DNA of 64,000 bases, from contig AP019701.1 in assembly GCA_006738865.1 (NCBI GenBank), positions 2,662,001-2,726,000 of the forward strand. The letters run 5' to 3'. Shown here piece after piece: positions 42,601 through 51,154 of the stretch. The position numbers and the translations under genes are program-made. Position 1 is the first letter of the stretch, and every line of letters starts with the position of its first letter. Source of the stretch: Allostella sp. ATCC 35155. Its GTDB lineage: Bacteria; Pseudomonadota; Alphaproteobacteria; ATCC43930; Allostellaceae. The notes under the pieces were generated by a model that was given only the letters and a program-made list of their open reading frames with translations, was not told where the DNA came from and searched no databases.

Positions 42601-43610
42601 GTTGCCAGCAACTCCGCGACTGCCTTGGCGATGAAGCGCTCGTCCTCGGGGTTCTGCGCCGGGTTGCCGGCGCGGTGGCCCCAGGCCGAAGGGATCGGCT
42701 TCAGGCGCGCGAACGGCATGTGCGGCACCTCGCGCGCATTGTCGGCGACCTGGAAGTAGAGGTCGGTCTCGCCCGGCATGACCAGCGCCTTGGCTCGGAT
42801 CGAGCCCAGCGCCCGGCGCAGGTCGCCGCGATGGCGGTCGTTGGCCGAGATGTCGCCATGCTCCCAGGTCCAGAGCTGCGCCAGCAGGTCGTCGGCGTTG
42901 CGGCGGAGATAGTTCCCCTCCCAGCCGGACACGAGGAAGTCCTCCAGCGAGGCGAAGCCGAGCCCGCGCCACATCTCCTCGCGATAGAAAGTCTGCGACA
43001 GCGCCCATCCGGCATAGACGCGGCCCATGGCGCGCAGGCCGCGCACCGGTGTCTCGTGGAACCAGCCGTCGCGATAGGCGGCGTCGGCCGTCAGGGTCGC
43101 GCGGACGCCTTCGATGAAGACCCGGTTGTGCGGCGCCGTCCGCGCCGACCCGCAGACGACGCAGATACGCTCGACCATCTCCGGATGCAGCGCGCCCCAG
43201 TGATAGGCCTGCTGTCCGCCCATCGACCAGCCATAGACCAGCGCCAGCCGGCGCACGCCGAACTCCTCGGTCAGGAGGCGGTGCTGCGCGGCGATGTTGT
43301 CGAGGTAGGTGACGTTCGGCCAGCGGCCGCGGTCATGCGGCGCCCCGACATTGCTGGGGGAGGTCGAAAGGCCGTTGGCGAACTGGTTCGGAATGACGAT
43401 GAACCAGCGCGACGGGTCGAGCACGCGCCCCGGCCCGATCAGCCACTCGATATCGGAATGCTGGGCCGAATAGGACGTCGGGTAGAGGATGACGTTGTCG
43501 CGCGCCGGCGAGAGCGTGCCGTAGGTCGTGTAGGTGAGCTGCGCGCCGCGCAGGGTCATGCCGCCCTGCAGGACGAAATCGCCGAGCGGAAAGGTCCGGG
43601 CTTCGGTCAT
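42597..43610 (-). CDS. MetX-like alpha/beta-fold acyltransferase or hydrolase
   Basis: Alpha/beta hydrolase of the homoserine O-acetyltransferase group, 337 residues, shorter than typical MetX (about 370-400). The nucleophile elbow is YGWSMGGQQAYHWG, the acid lies in MPGETDLYF and the base histidine in SAWGHRAGNP. The N-terminal NVILYPTSYSAQHSDIEWLIGPGRVLDPSRWFIVIPNQFANG block is MetX-like. It could acylate an amino or hydroxy acid, or hydrolyse an ester. The start at 43608-43610 overlaps the desaturase stop. The longer frame extending to 44360 is a shadow of the desaturase gene. Confidence 0.8.
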   Translation of the reverse strand: MTEARTFPLGDFVLQGGMTLRGAQLTYTTYGTLSPARDNVILYPTSYSAQHSDIEWLIGPGRVLDPSRWFIVIPNQFANGLSTSPSNVGAPHDRGRWPNVTYLDNIAAQHRLLTEEFGVRRLALVYGWSMGGQQAYHWGALHPEMVERICVVCGSARTAPHNRVFIEGVRATLTADAAYRDGWFHETPVRGLRAMGRVYAGWALSQTFYREEMWRGLGFASLEDFLVSGWEGNYLRRNADDLLAQLWTWEHGDISANDRHRGDLRRALGSIRAKALVMPGETDLYFQVADNAREVPHMPFARLKPIPSAWGHRAGNPAQNPEDERFIAKAVAELLAT

Positions 43611-44515
43611 CGTGCCGTCAGCCCGCCGACGATGGCCCGGTGCGTCGGCGCGTACCCGTCCGCGACATGCACGAGGTGGGGCCGCAGCCGCGCATGCGCC
43701 GCCGGCAGCGCATGGAAGGGAATCGACGGATAGAGGTGGTGCTCGGTGTGATAGGGCATGTTCCAGTGGAGCAGCCGGACCGGCCAGGCCGCAAGGGTCG
43801 TTCGCGTGTTGGCGAGCGTGTCCCCGCTTTCCTCGCACAGCGTATGCTCGGCCAGCAGGATCGCGCGCAGGATGGGCTGCGCCAGCACGACCGGCCCGAT
43901 CCAGTAGAGGACCGGGCCCCATGGGTCGATGGCCGCCCAGCCGAGTGCGGCGACCGCCGCCAGTGCCAGCATCGCGGCGACGGACCGACGGACCTCGGGT
44001 CGCGCGCGCTCGGGCACGAAGGAGAACCCGCCGAACTCGCCCCGCAGCACGCGGATCGCACCGACGAAGCGCGCCCGCCAGTAGTTGATGGCCGTCAGCC
44101 GCAGCAGGTACTGGCCGAGCGAGGCCGGCGCCGGCGGCGCCAGTTCCGGATCGCGCACCGGATCCTGGCAGTAGCGGTGATGGGCATAGTGGAAATGCTT
44201 GTAGAAGTCGAAGTTGAGCAGGCTCGGCACGGCCGCTACCCAGCCGACCCAGTCGTTGAGCCGGCGCGTGCGGAACGCGGTGTAGTGCACGCACTCGTGG
44301 ACCGGCGCGAACAGCGCGACCAGGAACCAGCCCAGCGGCAGCATCGCCGGGACGACCCACCAGGTGCCGCGCGCGGCCCAGACGAGGGCGGCGGCGCCGG
44401 CAATCAGGGCGAGGTGAACGGCAAGGCGCAGCAGTCCCGCCGCATCCGACCGACGCGACAGATCCTTGATGTCGGCCGGCGTCAGAAGTCGGCCGACCGG
44501 CATGGCCCCTTGCAT
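43607..44515 (-). CDS. Membrane fatty acid desaturase family protein
   Basis: Integral-membrane diiron desaturase-type protein, 302 residues, with the three histidine boxes HECVHYT, HYAHHRY and HTEHHLYP spaced as in FA_desaturase (PF00487) proteins, and about four membrane segments. An extra histidine region (AEHTLCEESGDTLANTR) lies near box 3. It may hydroxylate or desaturate an acyl chain or a small amphipathic substrate. It is the first gene of a three-gene overlapping unit with the MetX-like and aminotransferase genes. ATGs at 44515 and 44503 are both possible starts. Confidence 0.85.
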   Translation of the reverse strand: MQGAMPVGRLLTPADIKDLSRRSDAAGLLRLAVHLALIAGAAALVWAARGTWWVVPAMLPLGWFLVALFAPVHECVHYTAFRTRRLNDWVGWVAAVPSLLNFDFYKHFHYAHHRYCQDPVRDPELAPPAPASLGQYLLRLTAINYWRARFVGAIRVLRGEFGGFSFVPERARPEVRRSVAAMLALAAVAALGWAAIDPWGPVLYWIGPVVLAQPILRAILLAEHTLCEESGDTLANTRTTLAAWPVRLLHWNMPYHTEHHLYPSIPFHALPAAHARLRPHLVHVADGYAPTHRAIVGGLTAR

Positions 44516-44668
44516 CGAGCGGTTCCCACGGTGGATCGCGTTTCCGCCAGCTTAGGGCATGCTTGCCAAAAGGTGTAGCGGGATGGGAATGGCCGGTCGG
44601 TGCGCAAGGGTTGGATAGGACGCAACCCGGAGTTTATGATGGGCGGCTGTCACTGCTAGGCGCAACGC

Positions 44669-45568
44669 GTGTCCTGCTTCTGCGTCGTCATCGTCCCGCG
44701 AGGAACAGCGCATCTTTCCGGGTTTCTGGCTCATGTACGCGACCATGTCGACGGGATCGTCGCGCTGGATGGTGGCATGACCACCGCGGAGCGCGCGCTG
44801 CTGCAGGAGGTTCGGCGGCCGGTATCGATCGTTCCGGCCGATGGCGCCCGCACAGCCGAGCACCGAATGGTCCGCGATCGCCATCGCGTTCTGGCCGAGG
44901 CGGCGGCTTTGGGCGCCTCCTGGGTGCTCTGCGGCAGCATCGACGAGCGGTTCGATCCTGAGTTTCTTGGCCGCCTTCCGGATGAGACCGCGCGGGCAAT
45001 GCGGCGCGGAGAACCGGTCCGCTGCATGAGACTCGTCCATCTCTGGGACTCGCTCCGCGCGTTTCGGGCCGACGGACCCTTCCGGCCACGCTGGACGACA
45101 CGCTTGTTCCGACTTCCGAAATCCATGGCCGCGCGACCGGGGGCCGCGCGTACCGGCTGGCTCCCGTCGGAACTCGCCGCGATCGCGCCGGTGCGGATGG
45201 ACGGCTACGTCCACCAGCTGAGCACGGTCGATCCGCTGGAACGGCGCCGGCGCTTCGGCATCGACGACCCGACCGGCGTTGCGATCGACCTGGTCCCGCT
45301 TCCGCCGGGTCGGGAACCTTTGGTCGCGACCTGTCCGTCGTTCATCATCGCGCGCCATCAGGCCGACCCCGACGATTTCGACGAGCGCCACTACCTCGGT
45401 CTTCATCCCGATGTCAGCGCGGCGGTGACGCAAGGCCTGTTCGAAAACGGATGGGACCATTTCCGCCAATTTGGTGCCGGAGAAGGGCGCCATTGGCGAA
45501 AGCGGGGAACCCTCCGCGGCCTGGATTTCGCCGGGATTTTCGCGCGCCGCAAGGCTGCCCTGACGTGA
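44669..45568 (+). CDS. Glycosyltransferase-like protein with C-terminal DHFxxxGxxEGR-type repeat
   Basis: A 299-residue protein with a GTG start. The N-terminal 190 residues look like a GT2-type nucleotide-sugar fold: an early CVVIVPRG strand and ASWVLCGSIDERFDPEFLG where GT2 enzymes carry the metal-binding DxD-like acids. The C-terminal part has FDERHYLGLHPDVSAAVTQGLFENGWDHFRQFGAGEGR, a motif that recurs at the ends of many bacterial glycosyltransferases and surface proteins. No ribosome-binding site is obvious. Its stop overlaps the next gene (GTGA), so the two are co-translated. GT function is inferred from fold-like features, not from a close match. Confidence 0.55.
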   Translation: MSCFCVVIVPRGTAHLSGFLAHVRDHVDGIVALDGGMTTAERALLQEVRRPVSIVPADGARTAEHRMVRDRHRVLAEAAALGASWVLCGSIDERFDPEFLGRLPDETARAMRRGEPVRCMRLVHLWDSLRAFRADGPFRPRWTTRLFRLPKSMAARPGAARTGWLPSELAAIAPVRMDGYVHQLSTVDPLERRRRFGIDDPTGVAIDLVPLPPGREPLVATCPSFIIARHQADPDDFDERHYLGLHPDVSAAVTQGLFENGWDHFRQFGAGEGRHWRKRGTLRGLDFAGIFARRKAALT

Positions 45569-46854
45569 CGGGGCGGACAGCTGGGGACCAGCGCAATCTC
45601 GTCCTGCTGCACCTCGAGAGCATCGCCTGGCAGGCCGTCCATGCCTTCCCCGAGGCATTCCCCAACCTTCGCAGGCTGATGGCCGGATCGAGAGTCTTCC
45701 GTTCCTACTTCGCGTCGGCCAGTTCGACGCAGATGGTGCTGGGGGCACTGGTCCACGCCAACGACTTCGAATTCGACGCCAATCCGCACCTCGACGAACC
45801 CGCGGGGAACAACCCCGGGCTCTTCGCCCTTCTGTCGGCGGCCGGATATCGCACTCAGTTCCTGTGTGCCACTTCCGCGGTCCCGCCCCGCATGCTTCCG
45901 CTGCTTGCGAACTGCCTGCCGCCGATCCGCGCAACGGACGACTACCGTGTCCTGCTCGCGCAGTTTCGCGAAGCAACCGCCCGCGGCCCGTTTGCAGTCT
46001 ATGTCTGGAACCTCGTCACCCATATCGAGCATGCATCTGCCCTGGCGAGCTATGCCGAGGGAAGCGACGACGTCCTGGGCGGAGCCTGCGCGGTCGCCGA
46101 TCACGTCCTCGGCGAACTGCTCGCCATCCTCGATCAGAACGGTCGCAGTCGCGATACGGCCGTCATCGTCTTCGGCGATCATGGGGACGACTTCTGGACG
46201 CACGGCTTTAAGAGCGGCCAACTCCACGGAATCGAGCCCTACGCGCCACTCATCCACTGCCCGCTGGCAATCCGCGACGGGTCACTGGCGCCGGGAGAGG
46301 ACCATCGCTTAGCCAGCACCATCGACATTGCACCATCGTGCTTCGATTTGATCGGGCTGAGGGCCGATCTGCCATTTCCGGGCTCGGGCTCCAGCCTGTT
46401 GCGCGATCGCCGGCACGCGGTCGTCTTCTCGCAGAACTATACCGCCACCCAGCCGGACGACCCGGAAGCGTCGGTCCGACGCGCCTTCGCCACCATCGAC
46501 CAGTCCCATCTGCTGCTCGCGAGCTCCGCCGGGCTGGAGCTGTACAACTACCGGCTGGATCCCGGGAATCATTGCAACCTCCTGCACTTTTTTGATCTTG
46601 GCGCAGATGGCGGACTGCACTGGGCCCTGCCGGCGGGCCGGGTTCACCCGCATTTCACAACGGCCGTGCGCCACTTCATGGCCGATGCCGGCAGTGTCGA
46701 TCGCGATTTCCGCCGCCTGCGCGACGCGCTGGCGGCGCAGGTCGCACGAAAGCACGCCTACGTCGCGGAGCGGATGCCCGATGCCGCCGCGTCGCTCGGG
46801 ACGGTCCGCTTCGATCGCGCCTCGCGCGCCGGCCGCGACGCGTTCTTCGCATGA
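45565..46854 (+). CDS. Alkaline-phosphatase-superfamily enzyme (sulfatase / LtaS-like)
   Basis: Metal-dependent phospho- or sulfo-transferase or hydrolase of 429 residues with the PF00884 pattern: VLLHLESIAW near the start (first metal acid), SSTQMVLGAL with a threonine where LtaS and phosphoethanolamine transferases have their nucleophile, a later THIEHAS histidine, and VIVFGDHGDDFWTHG (D and H metal ligands). I see no N-terminal membrane helices, unlike LtaS or MdoB, so the substrate would be soluble or the partner membrane protein is elsewhere. The start is GTG, four bases inside the preceding gene. It overlaps the IspD-like gene by four bases. Confidence 0.7.
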   Translation: MTGRTAGDQRNLVLLHLESIAWQAVHAFPEAFPNLRRLMAGSRVFRSYFASASSTQMVLGALVHANDFEFDANPHLDEPAGNNPGLFALLSAAGYRTQFLCATSAVPPRMLPLLANCLPPIRATDDYRVLLAQFREATARGPFAVYVWNLVTHIEHASALASYAEGSDDVLGGACAVADHVLGELLAILDQNGRSRDTAVIVFGDHGDDFWTHGFKSGQLHGIEPYAPLIHCPLAIRDGSLAPGEDHRLASTIDIAPSCFDLIGLRADLPFPGSGSSLLRDRRHAVVFSQNYTATQPDDPEASVRRAFATIDQSHLLLASSAGLELYNYRLDPGNHCNLLHFFDLGADGGLHWALPAGRVHPHFTTAVRHFMADAGSVDRDFRRLRDALAAQVARKHAYVAERMPDAAASLGTVRFDRASRAGRDAFFA

Positions 46855-47516
46855 ACATGCAGGTACAGGCCCTGATCCAGGCAGCTGGCGCCGGCGTGCG
46901 GCTTGGGCTCGGTCCCAAGGCGTTCGTACGCCTGGATGGAAGCACCTTGCTCGAACGGGCGATCGCGACCGTCAGCGGGCTCGTCTCGGACGTCATCGTG
47001 GCGGTGCCGGAGACGCTGATCGCCCCGGCCCGCGCGCTGGTCGAAGGAGCGCGCGTCACGGTCATCGCCGGTGGCTGCAGCCGCAGCGAAACTACCCGCC
47101 TGCTCGTCGAGGCGGCGCGTGCGCCATGGCTGCTCCTGCATGACGTGGTGCACCCCTTCGTCACCGCCGATCTGGTCGCGGCACTGTTGGCCGCGGCGCA
47201 GGAGCACGGCGCCGCGGCTCCGGGAATCACCAACACCGAGTTCCTTTATTCGCCGGACGGTGATCTTCTGCATGCGCCGGGCGACGTGCTCGTCGGGCAG
47301 AAGCCGGTCGCTTTTGCGCGCCAGCCCGTCGCCGACCTCTATGCCCGGCGCCCGGCCGCGCCCGCTTCCGCCGATCCGAGCTTCCTGGAGTTGCTCCGCC
47401 TGGCCGGAACACCGGCGCGGTTCGTCCCCGGCGCCGGAGGGAACATCAAGGTGACCTGTCCGGACGATCTCCGATTCGCCGAGGCGCTGCTGGCGCTTGG
47501 TCGCCGCGCCTCGTAG
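46851..47516 (+). CDS. IspD/TarI-like cytidylyltransferase
   Basis: Nucleotidyltransferase of 221 residues close in length to IspD. The signature GAGVRLGLGPKAFVRLDG (nucleotide-binding, with R and K), the HDVVHPFV strand (IspD: HDxxRPxV) and GNIKVTCPDDLRFAE at the end match the IspD/TarI fold that makes CDP-activated polyols such as CDP-methylerythritol, CDP-ribitol or CDP-glycerol. The R of the HDxxRP motif is H here. It is not beside ispF or other isoprenoid genes; instead it completes an overlapping operon with a GT-like protein and a phosphatase-fold enzyme, so glycan or teichoic-like chemistry is more plausible than isoprenoid synthesis. Confidence 0.7.
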   Translation: MNMQVQALIQAAGAGVRLGLGPKAFVRLDGSTLLERAIATVSGLVSDVIVAVPETLIAPARALVEGARVTVIAGGCSRSETTRLLVEAARAPWLLLHDVVHPFVTADLVAALLAAAQEHGAAAPGITNTEFLYSPDGDLLHAPGDVLVGQKPVAFARQPVADLYARRPAAPASADPSFLELLRLAGTPARFVPGAGGNIKVTCPDDLRFAEALLALGRRAS

Positions 47517-47559
47517 CCGCCCGACCCCGAACGGGTCCGAACTCGCGGAAGGACGCCTG

Positions 47560-48183
47560 TCAGGGTCGCGTCGGCGGCTCCGGTGCCGGCCCTCCCCCGA
47601 GCCAACGACCGATGCGCCGGAAGAGGCGGATCAGGACGCGGATCAGCTTCGGCAGCAGCCAGATCACCAGCGCGACGAAGACGACCATCAGGACGATGAA
47701 GATCCAGGGATGCTGGATCGCCGCCCACAGGCCGGCGAACACCGCGACGTCCTCGCCGATCGAGGCGCCCCAGTTGGTGAAGGGCTCGGGCGAGGTGTTG
47801 ATCACCAGCCGCGTGCCCGCCTTGGCGGCATGGCTCGCCGTCGCCATCGTGCCTCCCACCAGGCCGGCCGCAAGGCCGAGGGCGGGATCGACGTCCCACA
47901 TCGCTCCGGCCGCCATCACCGCGCCGGCGGGGATGCGGATGAAGGTGTGCAGCGCGTCCCAGCCACTGTCGACGCCGGGCACCTTGTCGGCGACGAACTC
48001 GACCGCATACATCAGCGCGGCGGCGAGGATGACGATCGGCGAAGCCAGAATCTGCAGGTCGGGCGGCAGCGCCATCGCACCCGTCGACCCCATCAGGCCC
48101 AGCGTCAGCATCGCCGCGTAGAGATTGACCCCGCTGGCCCAGCCGACGCCGAGCGTCAGCGCAATTGCCGAAACCGGATCCAT
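47560..48183 (-). CDS. DUF4126-family membrane protein
   Basis: Hydrophobic protein of 207 residues with about five predicted membrane segments. The N-terminal LTLGVGWASGVNLYAAMLTLGLMG and YAVEFVADKVPGVDSGWDALHTFIRIPAGAVMA blocks mark the DUF4126 family, whose function is unknown. The ATG at 48181-48183 has GGAGGG just upstream. It diverges from the amidase gene. Confidence 0.72.
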   Translation of the reverse strand: MDPVSAIALTLGVGWASGVNLYAAMLTLGLMGSTGAMALPPDLQILASPIVILAAALMYAVEFVADKVPGVDSGWDALHTFIRIPAGAVMAAGAMWDVDPALGLAAGLVGGTMATASHAAKAGTRLVINTSPEPFTNWGASIGEDVAVFAGLWAAIQHPWIFIVLMVVFVALVIWLLPKLIRVLIRLFRRIGRWLGGGPAPEPPTRP

Positions 48184-48302
48184 TGCATCCCTCCTCTGCG
48201 GCGGCTCCCCGACAACGACCGGCGTTGCCGCCCATTCCGCCCGGGGTCTAGGATCGTCCGACGACCGTTCACCCGCGACCACATTCGAGGTTCGAGGAAC
48301 CG

Positions 48303-49757
48303 ATGCAGGACCTTCCCTTCCGTTCGGCCAAGGAACTGGCCAGCCTCGTCCGCCGCAAGAAGGTGAGCGCCCTCGAACTGCTCGACCTCTATCTGAAGCG
48401 GGTGGAGGAGCACAATCCCGCCCTCAATGCCATCGTCGCCATGGATGTCGAGCGCGCCCGCAAGCGCGCCCGGGCGGCCGACCGCGCGCTGGCGAAGGGA
48501 AAGAGCCTGGGGCCGCTCCACGGCGTGCCCATGACGATCAAGGAATCCTACGACGTCGCCGGCATGCCGACGACCTGGGGCCTGCCGGCGTACGCCGACA
48601 ACATCGCGCCGCAGAACTCGGTGGCGGTCGACCGCTTCGAGGCGGCGGGCGTCACCCTGTTCGGCAAGACCAACGTGCCGGCATGGCTCGCCGACTGGCA
48701 GAGCTACAATGCGGTCTACGGCACCTGTAACAACCCCTGGGACCTGTCGAAGACGCCGGGCGGCTCCTCCGGCGGCTCGGCGGCGGCGCTCGCCGCCGGC
48801 CTGACCGGCATCGAGGCCGGCAGCGACATCGGCGCCTCGATCCGCAACCCCGCGCATTATTGCGGCGTCTACGGTCACAAGCCGACCATGGACATCTGCC
48901 CCGGGCGCGGCCAGGCGCTGCCGGGCAAGCTCGCGGGCTCCGACATCGCCGTGGTCGGCCCGATGGCGCGCAGCGCCGACGATCTCGACATCGCGCTGAC
49001 GGCGATGGCCGGGGCGGACGAGATCGAGGCCGGGGCGTGGCAGCTCCGCCTGCAGCCGTGCCGCAAGAAGTCGCTGAAGGAATTCAAGGTCGGCATCGTC
49101 CTCGACGATCCCAACGGCGAGGTCGACGGCGAGATCCAGGACCGCATTCAGGAACTGGCCGACTTCCTCGCCAAGAAGATGAAGGCCAAGGTCGCCGACG
49201 CGCGGCCGGACATCGACACCACCGACGCCCACCGCACCTATATCCACCTGCTGCGGATGGCGACCTGCGGCCGGCAGACCGACGAGGAGTTCGCCCGCAA
49301 CACCGACATCGCCAAGGCGCTGTCGGCCGACGACGACAGCTACTATGCCCGGATGATGCGGGCCAACACCGGCTCGCACCGCGACTGGTTAGCGCTGAAC
49401 GAGAAGCGCCGGCATCTGCAGTGGGCCTGGCACGAGTTCTTCCAGTCCTACGACCTGCTGCTCTGCCCTGCCGCCTCGACGACCGCCTTCGCGCACAATC
49501 ACGAGGGCAACCGCTGGGACCAGACGATCATCGTCAACGGCAAGCCGGTCTCGGTCATCGACCAGATGTTCTGGGCCGGCTATTCGGGCGTGGTCTACCT
49601 GCCCTCGACGGTGGCGCCGGCCGGCCGCAGCCCGGCCGGGCTGCCGATCGGGGTGCAGATCGTGGGCCCCTTCGGCGGCGACCGCAGCACGATCGGGTTT
49701 GCGAAGCTGCTGGCCAAGGAATGGCACGGCTTCGAGCCGCCCGCCGGCTACCTCTGA
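48303..49757 (+). CDS. Amidase (amidase signature family)
   Basis: Serine amidohydrolase of 484 residues. The Ser-cisSer-Lys triad is visible: K in GVPMTIKESYDV, and the two serines in GGSSGGSAAALAAGLTGIEAGSDIGASIRNPAHYCGVYGHKP. Such enzymes hydrolyse amides, including acyl-amino compounds; the substrate is not known. It is followed after 11 bases by a PhyH dioxygenase gene. Confidence 0.9.
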   Translation: MQDLPFRSAKELASLVRRKKVSALELLDLYLKRVEEHNPALNAIVAMDVERARKRARAADRALAKGKSLGPLHGVPMTIKESYDVAGMPTTWGLPAYADNIAPQNSVAVDRFEAAGVTLFGKTNVPAWLADWQSYNAVYGTCNNPWDLSKTPGGSSGGSAAALAAGLTGIEAGSDIGASIRNPAHYCGVYGHKPTMDICPGRGQALPGKLAGSDIAVVGPMARSADDLDIALTAMAGADEIEAGAWQLRLQPCRKKSLKEFKVGIVLDDPNGEVDGEIQDRIQELADFLAKKMKAKVADARPDIDTTDAHRTYIHLLRMATCGRQTDEEFARNTDIAKALSADDDSYYARMMRANTGSHRDWLALNEKRRHLQWAWHEFFQSYDLLLCPAASTTAFAHNHEGNRWDQTIIVNGKPVSVIDQMFWAGYSGVVYLPSTVAPAGRSPAGLPIGVQIVGPFGGDRSTIGFAKLLAKEWHGFEPPAGYL

Positions 49758-49768
49758 GGAGCGCCGCC

Positions 49769-50644
49769 ATGGCCGTCCTGGACCAGGAGCAGATCGCGCG
49801 GTTCCGCCGGGACGGCTACCTCGTCGTCCCGGACGCCGTGACGCCGCAGCAGCTGGCGGCGATGCGGGCCGAGATCGCGGGCTGGGTCGACGAGAGCCGC
49901 GCCCATTCCACCCCGTTCGGCCCGCCCACCATCGACGGGCGGCCGCGCTTCGACATGGGCGCCGAGCATTCGGCAGAGCGGCCGGCGCTGCGCCGCGTCA
50001 ACAACCCGTCGGACATCTCGGCCGCCTATCGGACCGTGATGGAGAACGCCCGCGTGGTCGACATGGTCGCCGACCTGATCGGGCCCGACGTCAAGTTCCA
50101 CCACTGCAAGATCAACCTGAAGCTGCCCGGCGCCCGCACCGAGGTCGCCTACCATCAGGACTTCGCCTATACCCCGCACACCAACGACGACATCGTCACC
50201 GCCCTCATCTTCATCGACGATGTCGACGAGGAGAACGGCTGCCTGATGGTCGTGCCGGGCTCCCATCTGGGGCCGATGCATTCGCTGTTCGACGGCGAAC
50301 GCTTCACCGGCGCCGTCGCACCCGCGGCCGAAGCCGGCATGAAGGCCGCCAGCGTGGCGTGCCTGGGCCAAGCCGGCAGCGTCTGCCTGATGCACACCAA
50401 GCTGCTGCACGGCTCGGCGCCCAACCATTCGACCGCCTCGCGCGGGCTCTATATCTGCGTCTATACCGCGGCCGACGCGGTGCCCATCGCGCGCAACCCG
50501 ATGCCGAGCCCGAACGAGGGCCGCATCGTGCGCGGCCGGGAGGCCCGCTTCGCACGCCTGACCGAGACCCGGGTGGAACTGCCGAAGCAGCCGAAGACCG
50601 CCTCCTTCTTCACCGTCCAGGGCCAGGAGTCGAAGACCGGCTGA
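49769..50644 (+). CDS. Phytanoyl-CoA dioxygenase (PhyH) family protein
   Basis: Fe(II)/2-oxoglutarate oxygenase of 291 residues. The first facial-triad ligands appear in VAYHQDFAYTPH (H and D), the distal histidine in MHTKLLHGSAPNHSTASRGLYI with a following arginine for 2-oxoglutarate. The N-terminal FRRDGYLVVPDAVTPQQLAAMRAEI is the PhyH hallmark. The start at 49769 is preceded by GAGGAGCG; longer open frames are shadows of the amidase gene. An NTF2-like gene follows after 47 bases. The substrate is unknown. It is not near phnZ, so it need not be its partner. Confidence 0.87.
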   Translation: MAVLDQEQIARFRRDGYLVVPDAVTPQQLAAMRAEIAGWVDESRAHSTPFGPPTIDGRPRFDMGAEHSAERPALRRVNNPSDISAAYRTVMENARVVDMVADLIGPDVKFHHCKINLKLPGARTEVAYHQDFAYTPHTNDDIVTALIFIDDVDEENGCLMVVPGSHLGPMHSLFDGERFTGAVAPAAEAGMKAASVACLGQAGSVCLMHTKLLHGSAPNHSTASRGLYICVYTAADAVPIARNPMPSPNEGRIVRGREARFARLTETRVELPKQPKTASFFTVQGQESKTG

Positions 50645-50691
50645 GCGGCCGGAGCCCACCCCGCCCTCACATCCAACGAAAGCCGACAGCC

Positions 50692-51153
50692 ATGTCCGAA
50701 CAGGCAAAGCCCGAACAGGCCGACCGGGCCAGCCTCGTCGCGTTCTTCGACCGCTGGACCGAACTGGTGCGCGCCGTCGATTTCGCGACCGCGCGCGAGA
50801 TGTTCGACCCCGACCTCGTCGGCTTCGGAACCTATGCCGACATCGTCATCGGCCGCGACGTCGTGATCTCCGGACAATGGATGCAGGTCTGGCCGAAGAT
50901 CGCCGAGTTCCGCTTCCGCACCGAGGCGCTGCATGTCGACGTCTCGCCCGACCGCCGGATGGCCTATGCCGCCGTGCCCTGGACCTCGACCGGCTTCCAT
51001 GAGGACGGGCGGGCCTTCGCGCGAAACGGCCGCGCCACCGTCACCTTCCGCCGCGCTGCGGTGGAGGCACCCTGGCGGGGTCTCCACACGCACTTCTCGC
51101 TCAACCGCGGGACGCCCGAACTGTCCTTCGGGCGTCCCGTGATGACGGCCTGA
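50692..51153 (+). CDS. SnoaL/NTF2-like protein
   Basis: Small cone-shaped-fold protein of 153 residues: an N-terminal helix pair (DRASLVAFFDRWTELVRAVDFATAREMFDPDLVGFGTYADIV) followed by a curved sheet (WPKIAEFRFRTEALHVDVSPDRRMAYAAVPWTS). Such domains act as small hydrolases, isomerases or ligand-binding modules. It closes an amidase / PhyH / NTF2 unit. Its last 30 codons contain a perfect 13-base inverted repeat (51108-51139) that may terminate the convergent gene. Confidence 0.75.
   Translation: MSEQAKPEQADRASLVAFFDRWTELVRAVDFATAREMFDPDLVGFGTYADIVIGRDVVISGQWMQVWPKIAEFRFRTEALHVDVSPDRRMAYAAVPWTSTGFHEDGRAFARNGRATVTFRRAAVEAPWRGLHTHFSLNRGTPELSFGRPVMTA
51108..51139. terminator. Hairpin inside the end of the NTF2-like gene, likely terminator of the iron-binding protein gene
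   Basis: Perfect 13-base arms (51108-51120 and 51127-51139) with a six-base loop lie within the coding sequence, 16-47 bases past the stop of the convergent gene at 51155. No separate intergenic space exists between the two genes. Confidence 0.5.
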
Positions 51154-51154
51154 G

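Noticed and set aside
49769-50644. PhyH gene as the missing PhnY partner of phnZ
   Set aside because: It lies 35 kb away in a unit with an amidase and an NTF2-like gene, with no shared signal or motif tying it to phosphonates.
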